NCBI GenBank assembly: GCA_963576475.1
Contig: OY754984.1
Span: 19,369,215 to 19,433,214, forward strand
Length of the DNA: 64,000 nucleotides
Source: Molanna angustata
Taxonomy: Eukaryota; Arthropoda; Insecta; Trichoptera; Molannidae
Direction: 5' to 3'
A program made the translations under genes and the position numbers. This document shows, piece by piece, positions 34,198 to 46,515 of the stretch (within the stretch, counting starts at the first letter, position 1; each line of letters opens with the position of its first letter). Under the pieces are notes generated by a model, which did no database searches, was not told the DNA's origin, and saw only the letters and a program-made list of their open reading frames with translations.

Positions 34198-35603
34198 CGA
34201 GTATTACTTAGGATAATATTAGAATTTAAGATAGGAAAATATTTAGTGACAATTTTATTATTATTATAATTATTTAGGAATAACATTTCTAAAGACGGAC
34301 ATAAATTATAATAATTGATAATATTAATTGACAATCTGAGGCATATTTTTATTAAAAGAAATCTAAGAGATTATATATTTTATAAATTTTTAAATATAAA
34401 AGCACCGTCATACTGTAAAATAATTATACTAAAAGGGTAATTATTAAGGTTTTATTATTAAAAAAAACCACAATGGTTTTAATCTATTTAATACATATAA
34501 TACAGATTATATTAAATCTGCATTGTAGTTTCATAGATAACTGGTACATAACTAAAAATGTAATTAAAAAAAAATATTCATTGTTTTTATTTTTTTTTCT
34601 TTTAATGAAAAGTGAATTTTTTTTAATTAAATCATATTATTTACGAATCTTAATGCAAATTTGACATTCTGGTATTTTTTTAATTTAAAATATTTCCAGA
34701 TTTACATTGAATGGATGATGATGAATTGTTATTTTTTTTTTATTTATTGACAACATTGACTTGACCTACTGTATAGAACCGATTGATTGAAGCAAGATAA
34801 AATGTCCGACAACCGCATTTAAATTTCTGGTTGAAACCTTTCCAATAGAATTGGTTGACACTTCTTCCTATTTATTATTACAGTCACTGGGTCATTATCA
34901 CTGACTACTTAAAAAACAATGACAATTTACCCAATTATATCTTGCTTAAATTAATCTCTACAATACTGTTATTTGAAACAAAAAAAAAATATTGACTGCA
35001 CATTGAATTCTACGTAGAGTACTTTTCATTTAAAAGAGCATTTTGTGGTTATGTTGGTGTGATTGTATTTGGTGTTGCTATGCATTAACCATAGGATATT
35101 CCCTACAATTAGGGGTTTTCTTTCCTTTTTTGTAATCTTTGCAAAAGTTATAATCTGCACAAATACCCCCGTGTCGTGTCTCTTTGTGTCTCCTGGACCA
35201 CTTTGAGAATCACTATGATACCCTCCTCCCAAGAGGCTTGGCGGATGAGCTCACCCTTTTCAATGTTGTAATGTCCGGAATTAGATTGTCCACACGTAAC
35301 CTCGCTGAACGAGATTAATAAAAACTAGACGATAACTGAAACCGTGGTCTGACGATACATAGATGTCAAGTGTCAGTGTTGACACGATGCATGTATAATT
35401 TCGACTGTCTCTTGTCACTTTTAATGCCACATATTTTTGAGGTTATGTTGTTATTGTCAAAATATTTTTTTTTTTCAAAAATATAACGCTAACAGGAGAG
35501 GTCGCGTCAACTGGTTTAGAGAAACTCAATTTGTCGATATTGAAACATAATTCAGTTTATTCAACTGACTGACAGTCATACCAACATTACCATAATGTGC
35601 ACA
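34198..35603 (+). other. Downstream of the ENTPD stop; presumed 3' UTR start and intergenic DNA
   Basis: Very AT-rich. No clear AATAAA with a downstream GT element was identified, so the 3' end is not called. Confidence 0.5.
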
Positions 35604-35611
35604 TTTAAGTG

Positions 35612-35836
35612 GGATAGCCTAGTCTTCACACCATTTTTTTCAACATAACCTATAAAAATTTGGTAAAAATACTAATTTAGTTATGTGTTTTTAATATTTT
35701 AGTTACTTTTTTTTAATATATAATGCAACTGGCTCACGCCAGTCGCAATTATAACTACAAACAAACCTAACCAACCTATTTTTAGCAAACTTTTGTAGGT
35801 TAGGTTTAAAAAATGGTGTGAAGACTAGGCTATCCT
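35612..35836. mobile_element. 225-bp hAT-like MITE, 8-bp target duplication
   Basis: Inverted ends GGATAGCCTAGTCTTCACAC continuing to about 28 bp, flanked on both sides by TTTAAGTG (35604-35611, 35837-35844). The 8-bp duplication indicates the hAT group. Non-coding. Confidence 0.75.
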
Positions 35837-36954
35837 TTTAAGTGAAATGTACTCTAGATGCTTAGAGATGATGAAGTACTTGTGTGCATTGTAATATATA
35901 GTATTTAATTATCTAAAACTTACTACTTGTAAAATGATAAGTAGTAACAATTGTGCTATCTTGACAAATATGTAAATACCTAAGATCTCATAACCGCACT
36001 TGTAAAATGATTATTTAAACAAACATATCTTGACAAACATGTAGGTAACCAATGAAGACAGGTACTCTGCTATCTTGAAAATTTAAAAACTTTATAGATC
36101 ATACTTAAACAGCATTTATTGCTACCTTATAGCTACTAATTGCAACTTGTGTAGCCTATTATTTAATACTTTGACATACATTTCTTTCAGACCAATTTTT
36201 ATCCATTAACCAAACATAGAATTTATTTCTTTGTGATAGTAGGTGTAAATTGTAATTTAAATTTATTTTGTTGTATCTTTTTTATTAGTTTAGTAGAGAA
36301 TATAAAAAGTACTTAGTATATTAAATTTTATAGATATTAAATTTTCAATCAAAATTATTATCTTTATAGTAATAACTGTTATATCTTAAATTTTCTATAG
36401 CACATAATTTGATTTATCCATTTTGAATGTTCTCTGATTTAAATATTGACATTATTTCTATTAAGAAATTTACTTTTTTACTTACTTGCCTAATATTTTT
36501 AATGTGATTTTAATCTTTTTATATAACCTAGAATTACGTAATTAAATCAACACCGAATGGATATTTTGCTGTGAACTAAATAATATAATATACCTAAATA
36601 TACAAAAATGTTTAAATTACATAATATATAAATCTTTGTATAGTTAAATATTTTATTGTGTAAGATACATATTTTGTTTTGTTTAGTTTTAAGTTAGCTC
36701 ACTACATTACATAACCTCAAATATGATTTAATATGTTTATAAAAGTAGAAAAAATATTGAAAAGTCAATACATGCATGTTTATGGTACGTAGGTACTTAT
36801 TTTTCACATTAAAAAAAATGTGTGGATGCGCAGAAGACTAATTTAGGTATTTTGCTTGGTTTTTTGATCATGTGTGTGCACAAACCACTCCCATTCATCT
36901 CGAAAAATTTCTAGATGTTTAGCGATACTTTCATACCGTGTTCAGAAATACATA

Positions 36955-37170
36955 TTAGGCCTTTCCACTCCAATACTTTGCAGCAGCAATTGCCACGCCA
37001 TTTGCCACAGCCAAGTCTTCCTCATTACATTCCTGTTCCGTGTTTTGGCAGTCAAGAAGATGATTATCTTGGACGTCCCCGCAAACGGCGACAACAGTAC
37101 CAAAATTTATTTTCAATGATTTTGTGACAGCTGAAATAATACTTGTATTGATATTTTCTGTAGGAAACAT
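36955..37170 (-). pseudogene. Small coding-like fragment, unknown
   Basis: 71 codons on the reverse strand including INFGTVVAVCGDVQDNHLL and EECNEEDLAVANGVAIAAAK-like composition, higher GC than its surroundings and bounded by AT-rich DNA. No family recognised; it may be a transposase remnant. Chance opening cannot be excluded. Confidence 0.25.
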
Positions 37171-37487
37171 TTAGATTCATAAAGTACATGTAAACAGATT
37201 AAATCCAACTGTTGATCTTAACTTTAATAGAATTTTCATTGATTTCATTCATTCAGATATGGATAATCGTATTTTTGTGTATTGAGGTTATGTATTGTGT
37301 GATGAAACACCTTTAATCATTATTTGTGTGAAGTTAATTTACTTTCCATTTTCTCCCTGACCAATAGATGTAGTATTTATTTTAATTAATTGTAATGCTA
37401 CTAATCTTTATCTATATACGTAATATGGTATGAAAGATAAATTTGACAAGGTTGACAGTTTATAGGGTATTAGTTATCATGTCTACA

Positions 37488-38079
37488 AAGCCGGCCTGAC
37501 ACCAGGTAATATTACAACTCATATTTCAACTCATTGTAATATGAACTGAAAAAATGACATTGTGTCTGACACAATATCATTCAAATGACTTAAAAATGTC
37601 ATCACTCTAAAAACCTTGGCTAAAAACATTATATTGAAATAACATATCAATATTATAGCAATAATCTCTCTTGACTGTCTAATAACTTATATTTTTGGAT
37701 GCATTAATGATTCTCGCTTGTTTTTTTATTACATTTTGAGTTTGATTACCTGTTTCGATATATTATAAAAATCAAAGGAGACGCTCTAGCTAAAAATGTA
37801 CGCGTTTTTGATTGGATAGGAGAAAAAAGTCAAGGAGTTTTTAGCATATTAAACGAACAACTCTCATTAGAAGATCCATTTTCATAGAAAAATGATAAAA
37901 CTTTACAAAACATTATGAAATTTAAAAATATTTATTCCTTTGTATGACAAATGACAACGTAATAGATAGATAAGCATAGACAAAAGAGATACACACTTTC
38001 AGTTCATATGACTTTCAAACACTACTTTTCAACTCATATTCCACATGCGTTGGAATATTACCTTGTGTCAGGCGGGCTT
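37488..38079. mobile_element. 592-bp terminal-inverted-repeat element
   Basis: Inverted ends AAGCC(G/C)GCCTGACAC(C/A)AGG followed by TAATATT and CAAC. CATATGAACTGAAA-type and CAACTCATATT blocks recur in both arms. No clear target duplication and no coding frame. Confidence 0.6.
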
Positions 38080-40200
38080 AAGTGGGATTTATAAAACTAT
38101 GTGTTCGATTTCGTGTTTATTCTTCGAGCGGCCCAAGGGAATTGACTAGGACTGCCGTTGGTGGGGGTATATGTCTGTAAGGGGGGCTGTCTCAAGTCCC
38201 TACAAGTGTAATCTGTTTAACTATTTAGTATCTCTCAGACTGATGGAAGTTGATAAGTAGTTCTATTGTTAACAAGGCAAATCAAATTGGCTCATCATTA
38301 GAATCTTTTTTTCTTCTCCACTAATATCAAATTTTTTTTGTAGTACAATAATGTTTGTGTGAGAAACTCAATATTTGCAGAGGTATTTTTGAAATCATAA
38401 TAACTTGCAGGAGTTTACTGACGAAGGAAAGTGTGACTTTTATATAAATATGAACACTATGTTTAAAACACAAACTGCCTTTTTGTAATTGATAATTTAA
38501 TTCTTGTAAATATTGTATTTTTTTATAATCGAGATTATTAAATGGATTGAGTGAACGAAATTATGTACAAAGGAATTTGTACACTGGTGCTTTTAAAATT
38601 ATCGATTTTAACAATTTTACCCTATTTTTTAATGGGAAGTATTTCTGCTGTATAGTAATAATTAACTATTTAAACAATGTCTGTACATATTTATTGTATT
38701 TTTAAATATATCTAATAATTTGACTTGTACCGTTATTTCATTAAATATAATATGTATATAAGAGTTCCTACACCATTTTTACTTGACACACATTTAAAGT
38801 TAACTAATACTCCATACTTCCAGTAAAAAGTTATTGGTTATGATTAATGCTTGTATCTTTATTTGGTCAAAATACAGTATTTTCCCGCCATAAATCCGAA
38901 AAATACAGTAATTCCATTTTTTACAGTATTCATTTTAGTAAATGAAAATCATAGATTAATTAGTCGTTTCTTTATCTTCACAATTGGCTTTTTCAAGAAA
39001 AATGAATATTTCCATGTTTGTTAGCTTTTGTTTATGACATTTTTATTCTTCTAAATTAACAATCGAGAGCAAAATCCAAATGACATGCGTTGAATATGAA
39101 CGAATAATGACAAGACAACAGTTAGAAAGAGATGGATATATATGATATGTAGCTATGTACACTTTGCTGTTTGGTATTAACATGTGTTTAAATTCGCAGA
39201 ATAAACACAGTATTTTGGAAAAAAATCAGTAGTATTTTATACCTTCATGAGTATTTGGGTCGAAAATATAGTAACTGTAAAATACTGTATAGTTACGAGC
39301 ATAAGTTCTAATCATTAAGTCATTAAAAAAAACTTTCAACCGGAGTTCATAAATTAATCATTATATAAGATATGTATAATATATTTTATCTTTGCAATTT
39401 TAAATAGTAATAAAAATATTAACATATTTTACATTGTTGACTGATCATACATTGTTGGTATTAATAATCCAGAGGTAGCAATCTTGGATATCGCCTCAAT
39501 TTATTTCTTTCATCTATAGCACGAGCATTTTTGCATTTTGGGAATGTATAATAAATGATGGTATATTCTATAAAATGAAATTTCTAATTTGGCAGCATCA
39601 AAATATGAATACTTTTAACATGGGATCAAAAAATTCTAATACTTATTATAAAATATATATTAACATATAAAACTTAAAATTGTAAATTACCTTTTAAAAT
39701 AAAATCTATACTTTCTCAAGTTTTTAGTAAGAAATATTATTTCATACTACCTACATATTTATCAAACATTTTGAAATATATCCTATAAAATTTGTAATTA
39801 CGTCTCAGTATGAGGAAACGAAACATAATGAGTAATATTTTCACAAATATAATATATACGAGTTATGTAAAAATGTCTAGATATGGATTATTTATAATAT
39901 ATTATTGAATGTTCAAGTTTTATGTAAAGTGAATTATCTGTTATTTATTTATGTATTGTTTTGTTTCAAATCATTCTGAATTAATAATATTAACTTGCAC
40001 AAAATATTAAATAAAATTTTTGACACAGTAAACCTTTTATTATTATAGCCTTCTTCTCCCTTGCTATATCCCAACTCTTTGTCTGTTAGGGTCAGCTCTC
40101 CTCATCTTTAAATTATAATTCCTTCTGTCCTGTATTATTATGTCACCTAGGTCATGTCTCTGCATAGTCGCATTATAAGCGACTCAATTCATAAACAATT
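38080..40200. other. Intergenic AT-rich DNA
   Basis: Apart from a degraded SINE at 39455 no feature is supported. Confidence 0.5.
39455..39560 (+). mobile_element. SINE family 1, degraded copy
   Basis: TTAATAATCCAGAGGTAGC, GATATCGCCTCAATTTATTT and CATCTATAGCACGAGCATTT align with the family with many changes. Confidence 0.5.
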
Positions 40201-40202
40201 CC

Positions 40203-40657
40203 AGGGGGGCAAGTCTGGTCTAACTGGCGAAATCAAAACCCTCACATTTACCCATATCATGGATATAATTATTATATCTTCTTCTTCTGGGTCACAATCC
40301 TAGGATTGGTCTGCACCAAACACTCGATCTTTCCACTTAACTCTATCGTCTGCCAGTCTCTTCATCTCTTTGTAACTACTACAGCGCACGTCACCGATTA
40401 TCTGGTCTATATAGTTATTTCTGGGGTGATCTCTACAGTTACGCCCATCAATCATTCCTTCGACGATGGTAAAAAGCAGGCCTCGGTGCCGGATGTTGTG
40501 GCCTATCCAAGTTATTCTTTGTTGGATATAATTATTATATGGAGTTCTATAATATCTTTAGATGATAATTATATACTCCATATGATAATTATATCCATGA
40601 TATGGGTAATCACGAGTGTTTTGATTTCACCGGTTGGACCAGACTTACCCCCAGATC
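40203..40657. mobile_element. MITE family M, copy 3, split by a LINE end
   Basis: Left half 40203-40276 and right half 40528-40657 together make one family M palindrome; the middle is the RTE-like LINE 3' end with a 17-bp duplication. The MITE is therefore older than that LINE insertion. Confidence 0.7.
40277..40510 (-). mobile_element. RTE-like LINE 3' end inside a MITE, 17-bp target duplication
   Basis: Its sequence matches the 3' part of the fragment at 30.16 kb, ending in an AAGAAGAAG tail on the reverse strand. GGATATAATTATTATAT flanks it on both sides (about 40260-40276 and 40528-40544) and the host MITE continues across, so the boundaries are secure. Confidence 0.7.
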
Positions 40658-40699
40658 GGTATCCAATACCACAGTTTTGCGACTTCACACCAAAGCTAC

Positions 40700-41195
40700 A
40701 CAACCTGAAAGATGACGGTGTCACGCACAGATGTCACCCCTGAACTGCGCCAGAAATCATCTCATTTATAAGGACTGTTGCTTTCATTGTTTACAAATAA
40801 ATTAATTTCTCAGTAGATGGCGTTACAAAAAAGGCTTTTTCGTTACTCCATAGATGGCAATAGCATAGTCCCTTATTTTCAGGTGATATGTTACACACTA
40901 TTCAAATATATAGAACTTTCATAAATTACATTGATAAAGGAACTCAATAAGAAGGAATAATTGGTGAACGTTGCCCAAGCGCATAAAGTGATCACGTAAA
41001 CCAGCCGATGGCAGGTCGTAAGCCCTGTAGGTGCCTCGAGTTCCTGGTTCTTCTACAATATCCCAACTTCATCTCTATTGAGATGTTGAAAAAATGTTTG
41101 TCAATAAAGATATCATTTGACTCCCGAAAGGGAAAAAAATCCAATGTTTGCGTATATGCAATTAAAAAAGAATATTCGATTTCAATAATATTTAT
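40700..41195 (+). repeat. Dispersed repeat Q, copy 1
   Basis: Shares long blocks (AAAGTGATCACGTAAACCAG, CGTAAGCCCTGTAGGTGCCT, TATATGCAATTAAAAAAGAA) with 61680-62150. No reading frame. Function unknown. Confidence 0.6.
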
Positions 41196-41544
41196 TATTA
41201 ACAATGAATTAAAAGATTAGTTGATGTAAAAAATATTTTATTTGAGTAAAAATTTTATAAAAATAATAAAGACATGTAATAATGTGAGGCAAGGAACAAT
41301 AAATTAATGTGATGTTTTTATCAATTCGCACAAATTTAATTAAAAATTAAAATAAAGTAATTTAACTTAAAATAAATACATAATTTTATATTTATTTCTT
41401 TCTCATTTGTGAGATTTATACATACATCAGATAGATTTGGCTTTAAATTAAATGAACTGATAGAAATCGACAAACAAAAAATAATTTGAAAAATAAAATT
41501 ATCAATTGAAAATGATTCTAAGCTCAATCATGTAATAGATAAAT

Positions 41545-41742
41545 AATAAACCCGCCATTTTCACCCTGTGCAAGTGGCGGGTTTATTGCTTTATGGTAAT
41601 TTCTTCAGAAAAATCAGTGTTTCCAGCCCATAGAAGCAATATTTGCGTGATAAATAAATTTCTCCTCTGCTGGTGATCGAACCCAGGACGTCCGCAAGAA
41701 ACCAAACGACTTACCAACTGTGCCACGGCGGTCGGCGATAAT
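41545..41742 (-). mobile_element. SINE family 3 with a LINE-A-like 3' tail, longer head
   Basis: On the reverse strand: A box TGGCACAGTTGG, B box GGTTCGATCACC, the GCTGGAAACACTGATT body and the tail GAAGAAATTACCATAAAGCA with ACCCGCCA. The tail contains an extra CCCGCCA/TGGCGGG inverted pair. Confidence 0.7.
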
Positions 41743-41744
41743 CA

Positions 41745-42140
41745 TCTTTGTCAGTCTCCATAGCTCAGTTAACTGTGTTTCCCACAGTTTTTAATTTTGT
41801 TTTTTAGTTTTTTAATCTGTGAGACGACATATATCATATGTCTCCAGAATGTGGCAACTTGTTAATGGGTGCGTGTTTAATTACTATTTAACATTATACC
41901 TGTTTGTTGCCCGAGAAGCAATATTAAATAAATAAATATCTGACTTCTGAGCCAAATGTCCCGGGTTCGATTTCCGGTGGAGACACAGTTTTAATTATTG
42001 TATTTTTTGGTTTGGATCTGTGAGACAATAAGTATCACAAGTCTCTAGAATGTGACAAATTGTTATTGGGTGCATGTTAAATTCATATATGACATAGCAC
42101 CTGTTAGCTGCCTGAGAAACAATACAAATATAAAATCTTT
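41745..42140 (+). mobile_element. SINE family 2, two copies in tandem
   Basis: First copy 41745-41935 (ATAGCTCAGTTAACTG; body to GTTGCCCGAGAAGCAATA and AAATAAATAAA). The second, from about 41936, has GACTTCTGAGCCAAATG, the B box GGTTCGATTTCC and the same 3' body (GTTAGCTGCCTGAGAAACAA). Confidence 0.65.
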
Positions 42141-42806
42141 GCAGTACGTAAATATTTCAATATATATAAATTGGTGTTTTCATAATTAGACAGTCCTTCT
42201 TTATCTTATTTATTAAATCTACAAAGAATACAAAATAATCTCAAGAAAATATCATAGTACATATATGTGTAAATAATCTCAAGAAAATAGTCACAATCAT
42301 CACTTTGAACAAATAAATCATAAAATGATTTGTATATTTTTAAAAATATATTGTAAACTTATGTATTTAAAGTGTAAATAGCTTTTCTTGTGGACCTTGA
42401 AAATGTAAAGTGATCATAGCAAAAATGTTTAGTTTAAAAATACCGAAATAGTAGAAAATACCGTGATATTATTATTTTACAAATTAAAAACTATCTAAAC
42501 AAACCTTAGAATTATTTAGAAAATTATTATGCTAAGCGTACAACCATTTTTGAAACGATAAGAACTAAAAAAATACATACAGATTTAGTTTTTAGGTTAT
42601 ATTTTTCCCCCCATACATTGGAAAAAATAAAAATCTTCTATTGAAAGACAAAAAAAAAAAAATAAAATCATAGATGAATTTAATAAGAAAGAGGGGTAGT
42701 AAAAACTAAACTTGAAAAAAATGAAGAGAGGAGAAAATACAGTACAAATCTCTAAAGAATATTTTTTAAGCGGCATTGTCAACAAAGAAATAAAAATTAA
42801 TATTAA

Positions 42807-43481
42807 GGGGGGGACTGCTGCCAACTTACCTATTTTTCAATTTGATATACGATCATTATTTCTTATCAAATTGTTTTGAAAAAAATAATTTAGATAGTTT
42901 GGGTATTAATAAAGAAAAATATATCTTTATTTTTTGATAATGTTCTGTATAAATTCTTGTAGAAAAATAATGGCATACCCCGATTTTCAATGTTTATCTT
43001 ATATTTTTAATAAAATATAAGTCGTAGTTCAACATATTTTTTTTTAAATTAAAGAAGACAAGAATATCTAGAAAAATATGATATGATGTTGCATTAATGC
43101 TTCAGGTTTAGTAAATAAACCTAAAAAACATTTATTTTTCATTCAGCACCATTAAAAAATAAAAGTTTTTTTGGTGTATTAACTTAACCTGATGCATTAA
43201 TGCAAAGTCACATCATATTTTTCCAGATATTCTGTTCTGCTTTAATTTATGAAAAAATATAATGCTCTATACCTTAGTGTTTTTCAGAAATTTAAGACAA
43301 ACGTCAATAATCGGGGTACACTTATTATTTTCCTACAAGAATATATACAGAACATAATTAAAAAGTTAAGGTATATTTTTGTTTATTAATAAATGATTCT
43401 GATGATATTAAAATGATTCGTTTTGTAGTAATGATGCAAATTCAAATTGAAAAAATAGGTACGTTGGCAGCAGTCACCCTC
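42807..43481. mobile_element. Foldback element family T, copy 2 (TTAA-flanked)
   Basis: Same arms and orientation as the copy at 20609, flanked by TTAA at 42803-42806 and 43482-43485. Lies between the convergent ENTPD genes. Confidence 0.8.
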
Positions 43482-43739
43482 TTAAATATTATTTTTGATT
43501 TAATGAAAAGATTAAAATTTGTTAATACTAGCAAAATACAATAGATATTTATAACAGGATCAAAAAAGCTTAAAAAAAATAAAGGTCACATCATGGGTTA
43601 CATATATATTTTAAGGCAGCCATTAAAAGTTTTGTTGCAAATACAAAAATAGATTAGTGTGCGTTAAAATTTAAAAAAATTGATGCATTATATTAGAATT
43701 CAAAGTTGCGATAAAAACTAGAATATATATTCATACATA

Positions 43740-43915
43740 CCAACAAATCTAGTTCCTTATAAGATAGGTAGAGAGAATCGAACACCACGTGTTTCTGTCC
43801 TGACATAAATTCATTGCTTCTTCTACATTCATTCCCATTTCTTAGTCAGTTGTTTATCTAAACCACTCATTATTTTAATGTGGTCAAACACACACGAGTT
43901 TTATCATGCATTCTC
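43740..43915 (-). mobile_element. LINE C-terminal fragment, RPRKGW family, very decayed
   Basis: The reverse strand resembles the last 170 bp of the copy at 32 kb (spacing of the GRNKW and FGH blocks), but no frame is open. The match is weak. Confidence 0.35.
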
Positions 43916-44019
43916 ATATTGTTACTTTTTTTATCATTATGATATTACATTATGCTTAAATATAGATAAATTCTTTATGTAAAGCTCACAATATTTTTTA
44001 ATAAAATTGAAAGGTGTAA

Positions 44020-46515
44020 AATGTGATGTACATAATGAAAGATATAAAATTATTATTATTATTATACTGGCTTCTTGCTAAATCGGTAATCAACCAGTCA
44101 AAGATTAAATGGGCAATTGGCACCTTCAAACCATTTAAATCACCAGGTAGCGATGGCATTATACCCGCATTCCTTCAACAAGGAATCAATTTATTGACAT
44201 CGCCATTATGTTATATTTTCAGAGCCTGTCTAGCATTTGGTTATATACCGAAAGCATGGAGACAGGTAAATATAGTCTTCATACCTAAACCAGGGCGTGA
44301 AAATTATACAGAGGAAAAAGCTTTTCGACCAATTAGCTTAACCTCCTTTCTTCTCAAGACACTGGAAAAACTGGTTGATAGGCATCTGCGGGACGGGGCA
44401 CTAAGAAGAAATCCGTTGCACCAATACCAATTTGCCTATAGTCCGGGTAAATCCACAGAAACAGCACTACATGAGGTAGTGCTGAGTATTGAGAAGGCAA
44501 TAAACTATAAAGAACTGGCACTTGGAACATTCCTAGACATCGAAGGGGCCTTTGACCAGACCACATACGATGTAATAACCAATGCTGCCAAAAGGCACAA
44601 AGTTGAACACACTATATGTCGATGGATCAACTCAATGCTAAAAAGTAGAACCGTAGCATCTACTCTTTTTGGGGATACAGTGAGGGCTTCCGCTGACAGA
44701 GGCTGTCCTCAGGGGGGAGTACTATCACCCCTGCTGTGGTCGCTGGTGGTGGACGAGCTGCTTGTGATCCTTGAAGGGAAGGGAATAAAAGCTATAGGAT
44801 ATGCTGATGATATAGCTATCATTGTTAGTGGAAAATTTCCAAGAACAGTCTCAGAAGTGACTCAGTCAGCCATTATGGCAGTCAAAGAATGGTGCAACAA
44901 AGTAGGACTGAAAATTAACCCCAAGAAAACAGTCCTGGTACCATTCACAAAAAAGAGGAAACTGGAGGGGTTAATTGAACCAACTCTTTTTGGAATACAG
45001 ATCTCACTGAGTGACCAAGTTAAATATCTTGGAGTCATAATCGACAAGAGATTAAGTTGGAAACAACATGTGGATTACATATGTGACAAAGCATGCAGAG
45101 TTTTCTGGGCATGTAGAAGAACCTTTGGCAAAACATGGGGGCTAAAACCTAAAACTCTGTACTGGGTCTACACCACTGTAATTAAACCAGTCATCATCTA
45201 TGCTGCACTGGTATGGTGGCCTAGAACCAAACTCGTATCCTGTGAGAGCCAACTAAGCAAGGTACAAAGACTTGCATGCATGGGAATCACAGGAGCTATA
45301 AGAACTGCACCAACAGCTGCTATAGAAGTCCTACTTGGCCTCCCACCTCTACAAATAGTGATTGAAGCAGAGGCAAGGCTAGGACTATACAGGCTGGTAT
45401 GTAATGGCTTATGGAACCATAAACGCATTAGCTATGGTCATACCAATTTCAAATGGGACAGAGAACTGGATTCACTATTACAAATGAATTCAGACAAAAT
45501 GACACCAAAATACCACTATCATAAACCATTCACGGTTAGATACCCAACCTACAGTGAATGGGATGAGGAAAAGGGGTTTAAACCCAAAAAGCCGGGGCTG
45601 ATCTGGTATACAGATGGATCTAAAACCGACCATGGCACCGGTGCAGGAGGACATTGCTGGGGAACAAAAACCAAATTTTCATATAGCCTCGGACAATATC
45701 CAACTGTATTTCAAGCAGAAATCTATGCCATAATAGAATGTGCACTTGAGAATATAAACAAAGCCTATAAAAACAGGAATATTTATATACTATCAGACAG
45801 TCAAGCAGCCCTTAAGGCACTTGAATCAAGCCAGTTCACATCAAAACTGGTATGGGATTGCCTAACGTATCTCACAAGGCTTGGAGAACACAACAAAGTT
45901 CATTTAGTGTGGGTTCCACAGAGGAATAGAAGGCAATGAAAAGGCAGACAAGTTAGCTAAAATAGGGTCAAGGACTCCTTTTATAGGACCTGAACCATTA
46001 CTTGGGCTACCTGCAGCGACAATCAAAAAGTCGACAAAGGATTGGATCACAATCCAACACATAGAATTCTGGAAAACCTGTAATGGTCAACGACAGGCCA
46101 AAGAATTCATCGAAGGGCCCTCCAAAAAGAGGAGCAGGGAACTGCTAAACCTAAGCAGGAATCAACTAAGAACCATTACCGGTTTATTCACTGGCCACTG
46201 CCATCTTAAAAGACACCACTTCATAATGGGGATCGTAGAAGACCCAAACTGCAGAGGGTGTCAATATGAGGAAGAAACTGCCTCACACGTGATCTGTGAA
46301 TGTCCAGCATTTTTGGAAGCCAGACACAAACACCTAAGGGCATATACACTAAAACCCAAGGACCTAGGGGGCATCCCAACTAGCAGAATCCTGGGATTCA
46401 TTGAAGAGACCAAGCTGCTATTAAGATGAACCAATAAATGGAGCAGCACAATAGATCAAGATGGTCGCAGTGCAGGGACTACAAAAGAACCACTCCCAAT
46501 AATAATAATAAAGAT
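44020..46515 (+). mobile_element. LOA/I-like non-LTR retrotransposon, 5'-truncated, RT + RNase H with one frameshift
   Basis: Continuous reading from about 44023 to 45939 and, after one shift, to the stop at 46429. RT landmarks: FKSPGSDGI, FRPISLTSFLLK, F.YSPGKSTE, LDIEGAFD, GCPQGGVLSPLLW, catalytic GYADDIAI, and KYLGVIID. The RNase H domain follows: WYTDGSK, FQAEIYAI and ILSDSQAAL before the shift, then RGIEGNEKAD after it. A Cys/His tail follows (C.GC.....SHVICECPAF). The frame breaks at about 45916-45935, where bases between VP and HRG are missing. The 3' end is an AAT-repeat tail near 46497-46511. The apurinic endonuclease and ORF1 are absent, so this is a 5'-truncated insertion. RT followed by RNase H points to the I/LOA group; the exact clade is inferred. 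It sits between the two convergent ENTPD genes. Confidence 0.88.

Noticed and set aside
34198..34440. Polyadenylation signal of the ENTPD gene
   Set aside because: Several A-rich hexamers exist in very AT-rich sequence; none stands out, so no 3' end is called.
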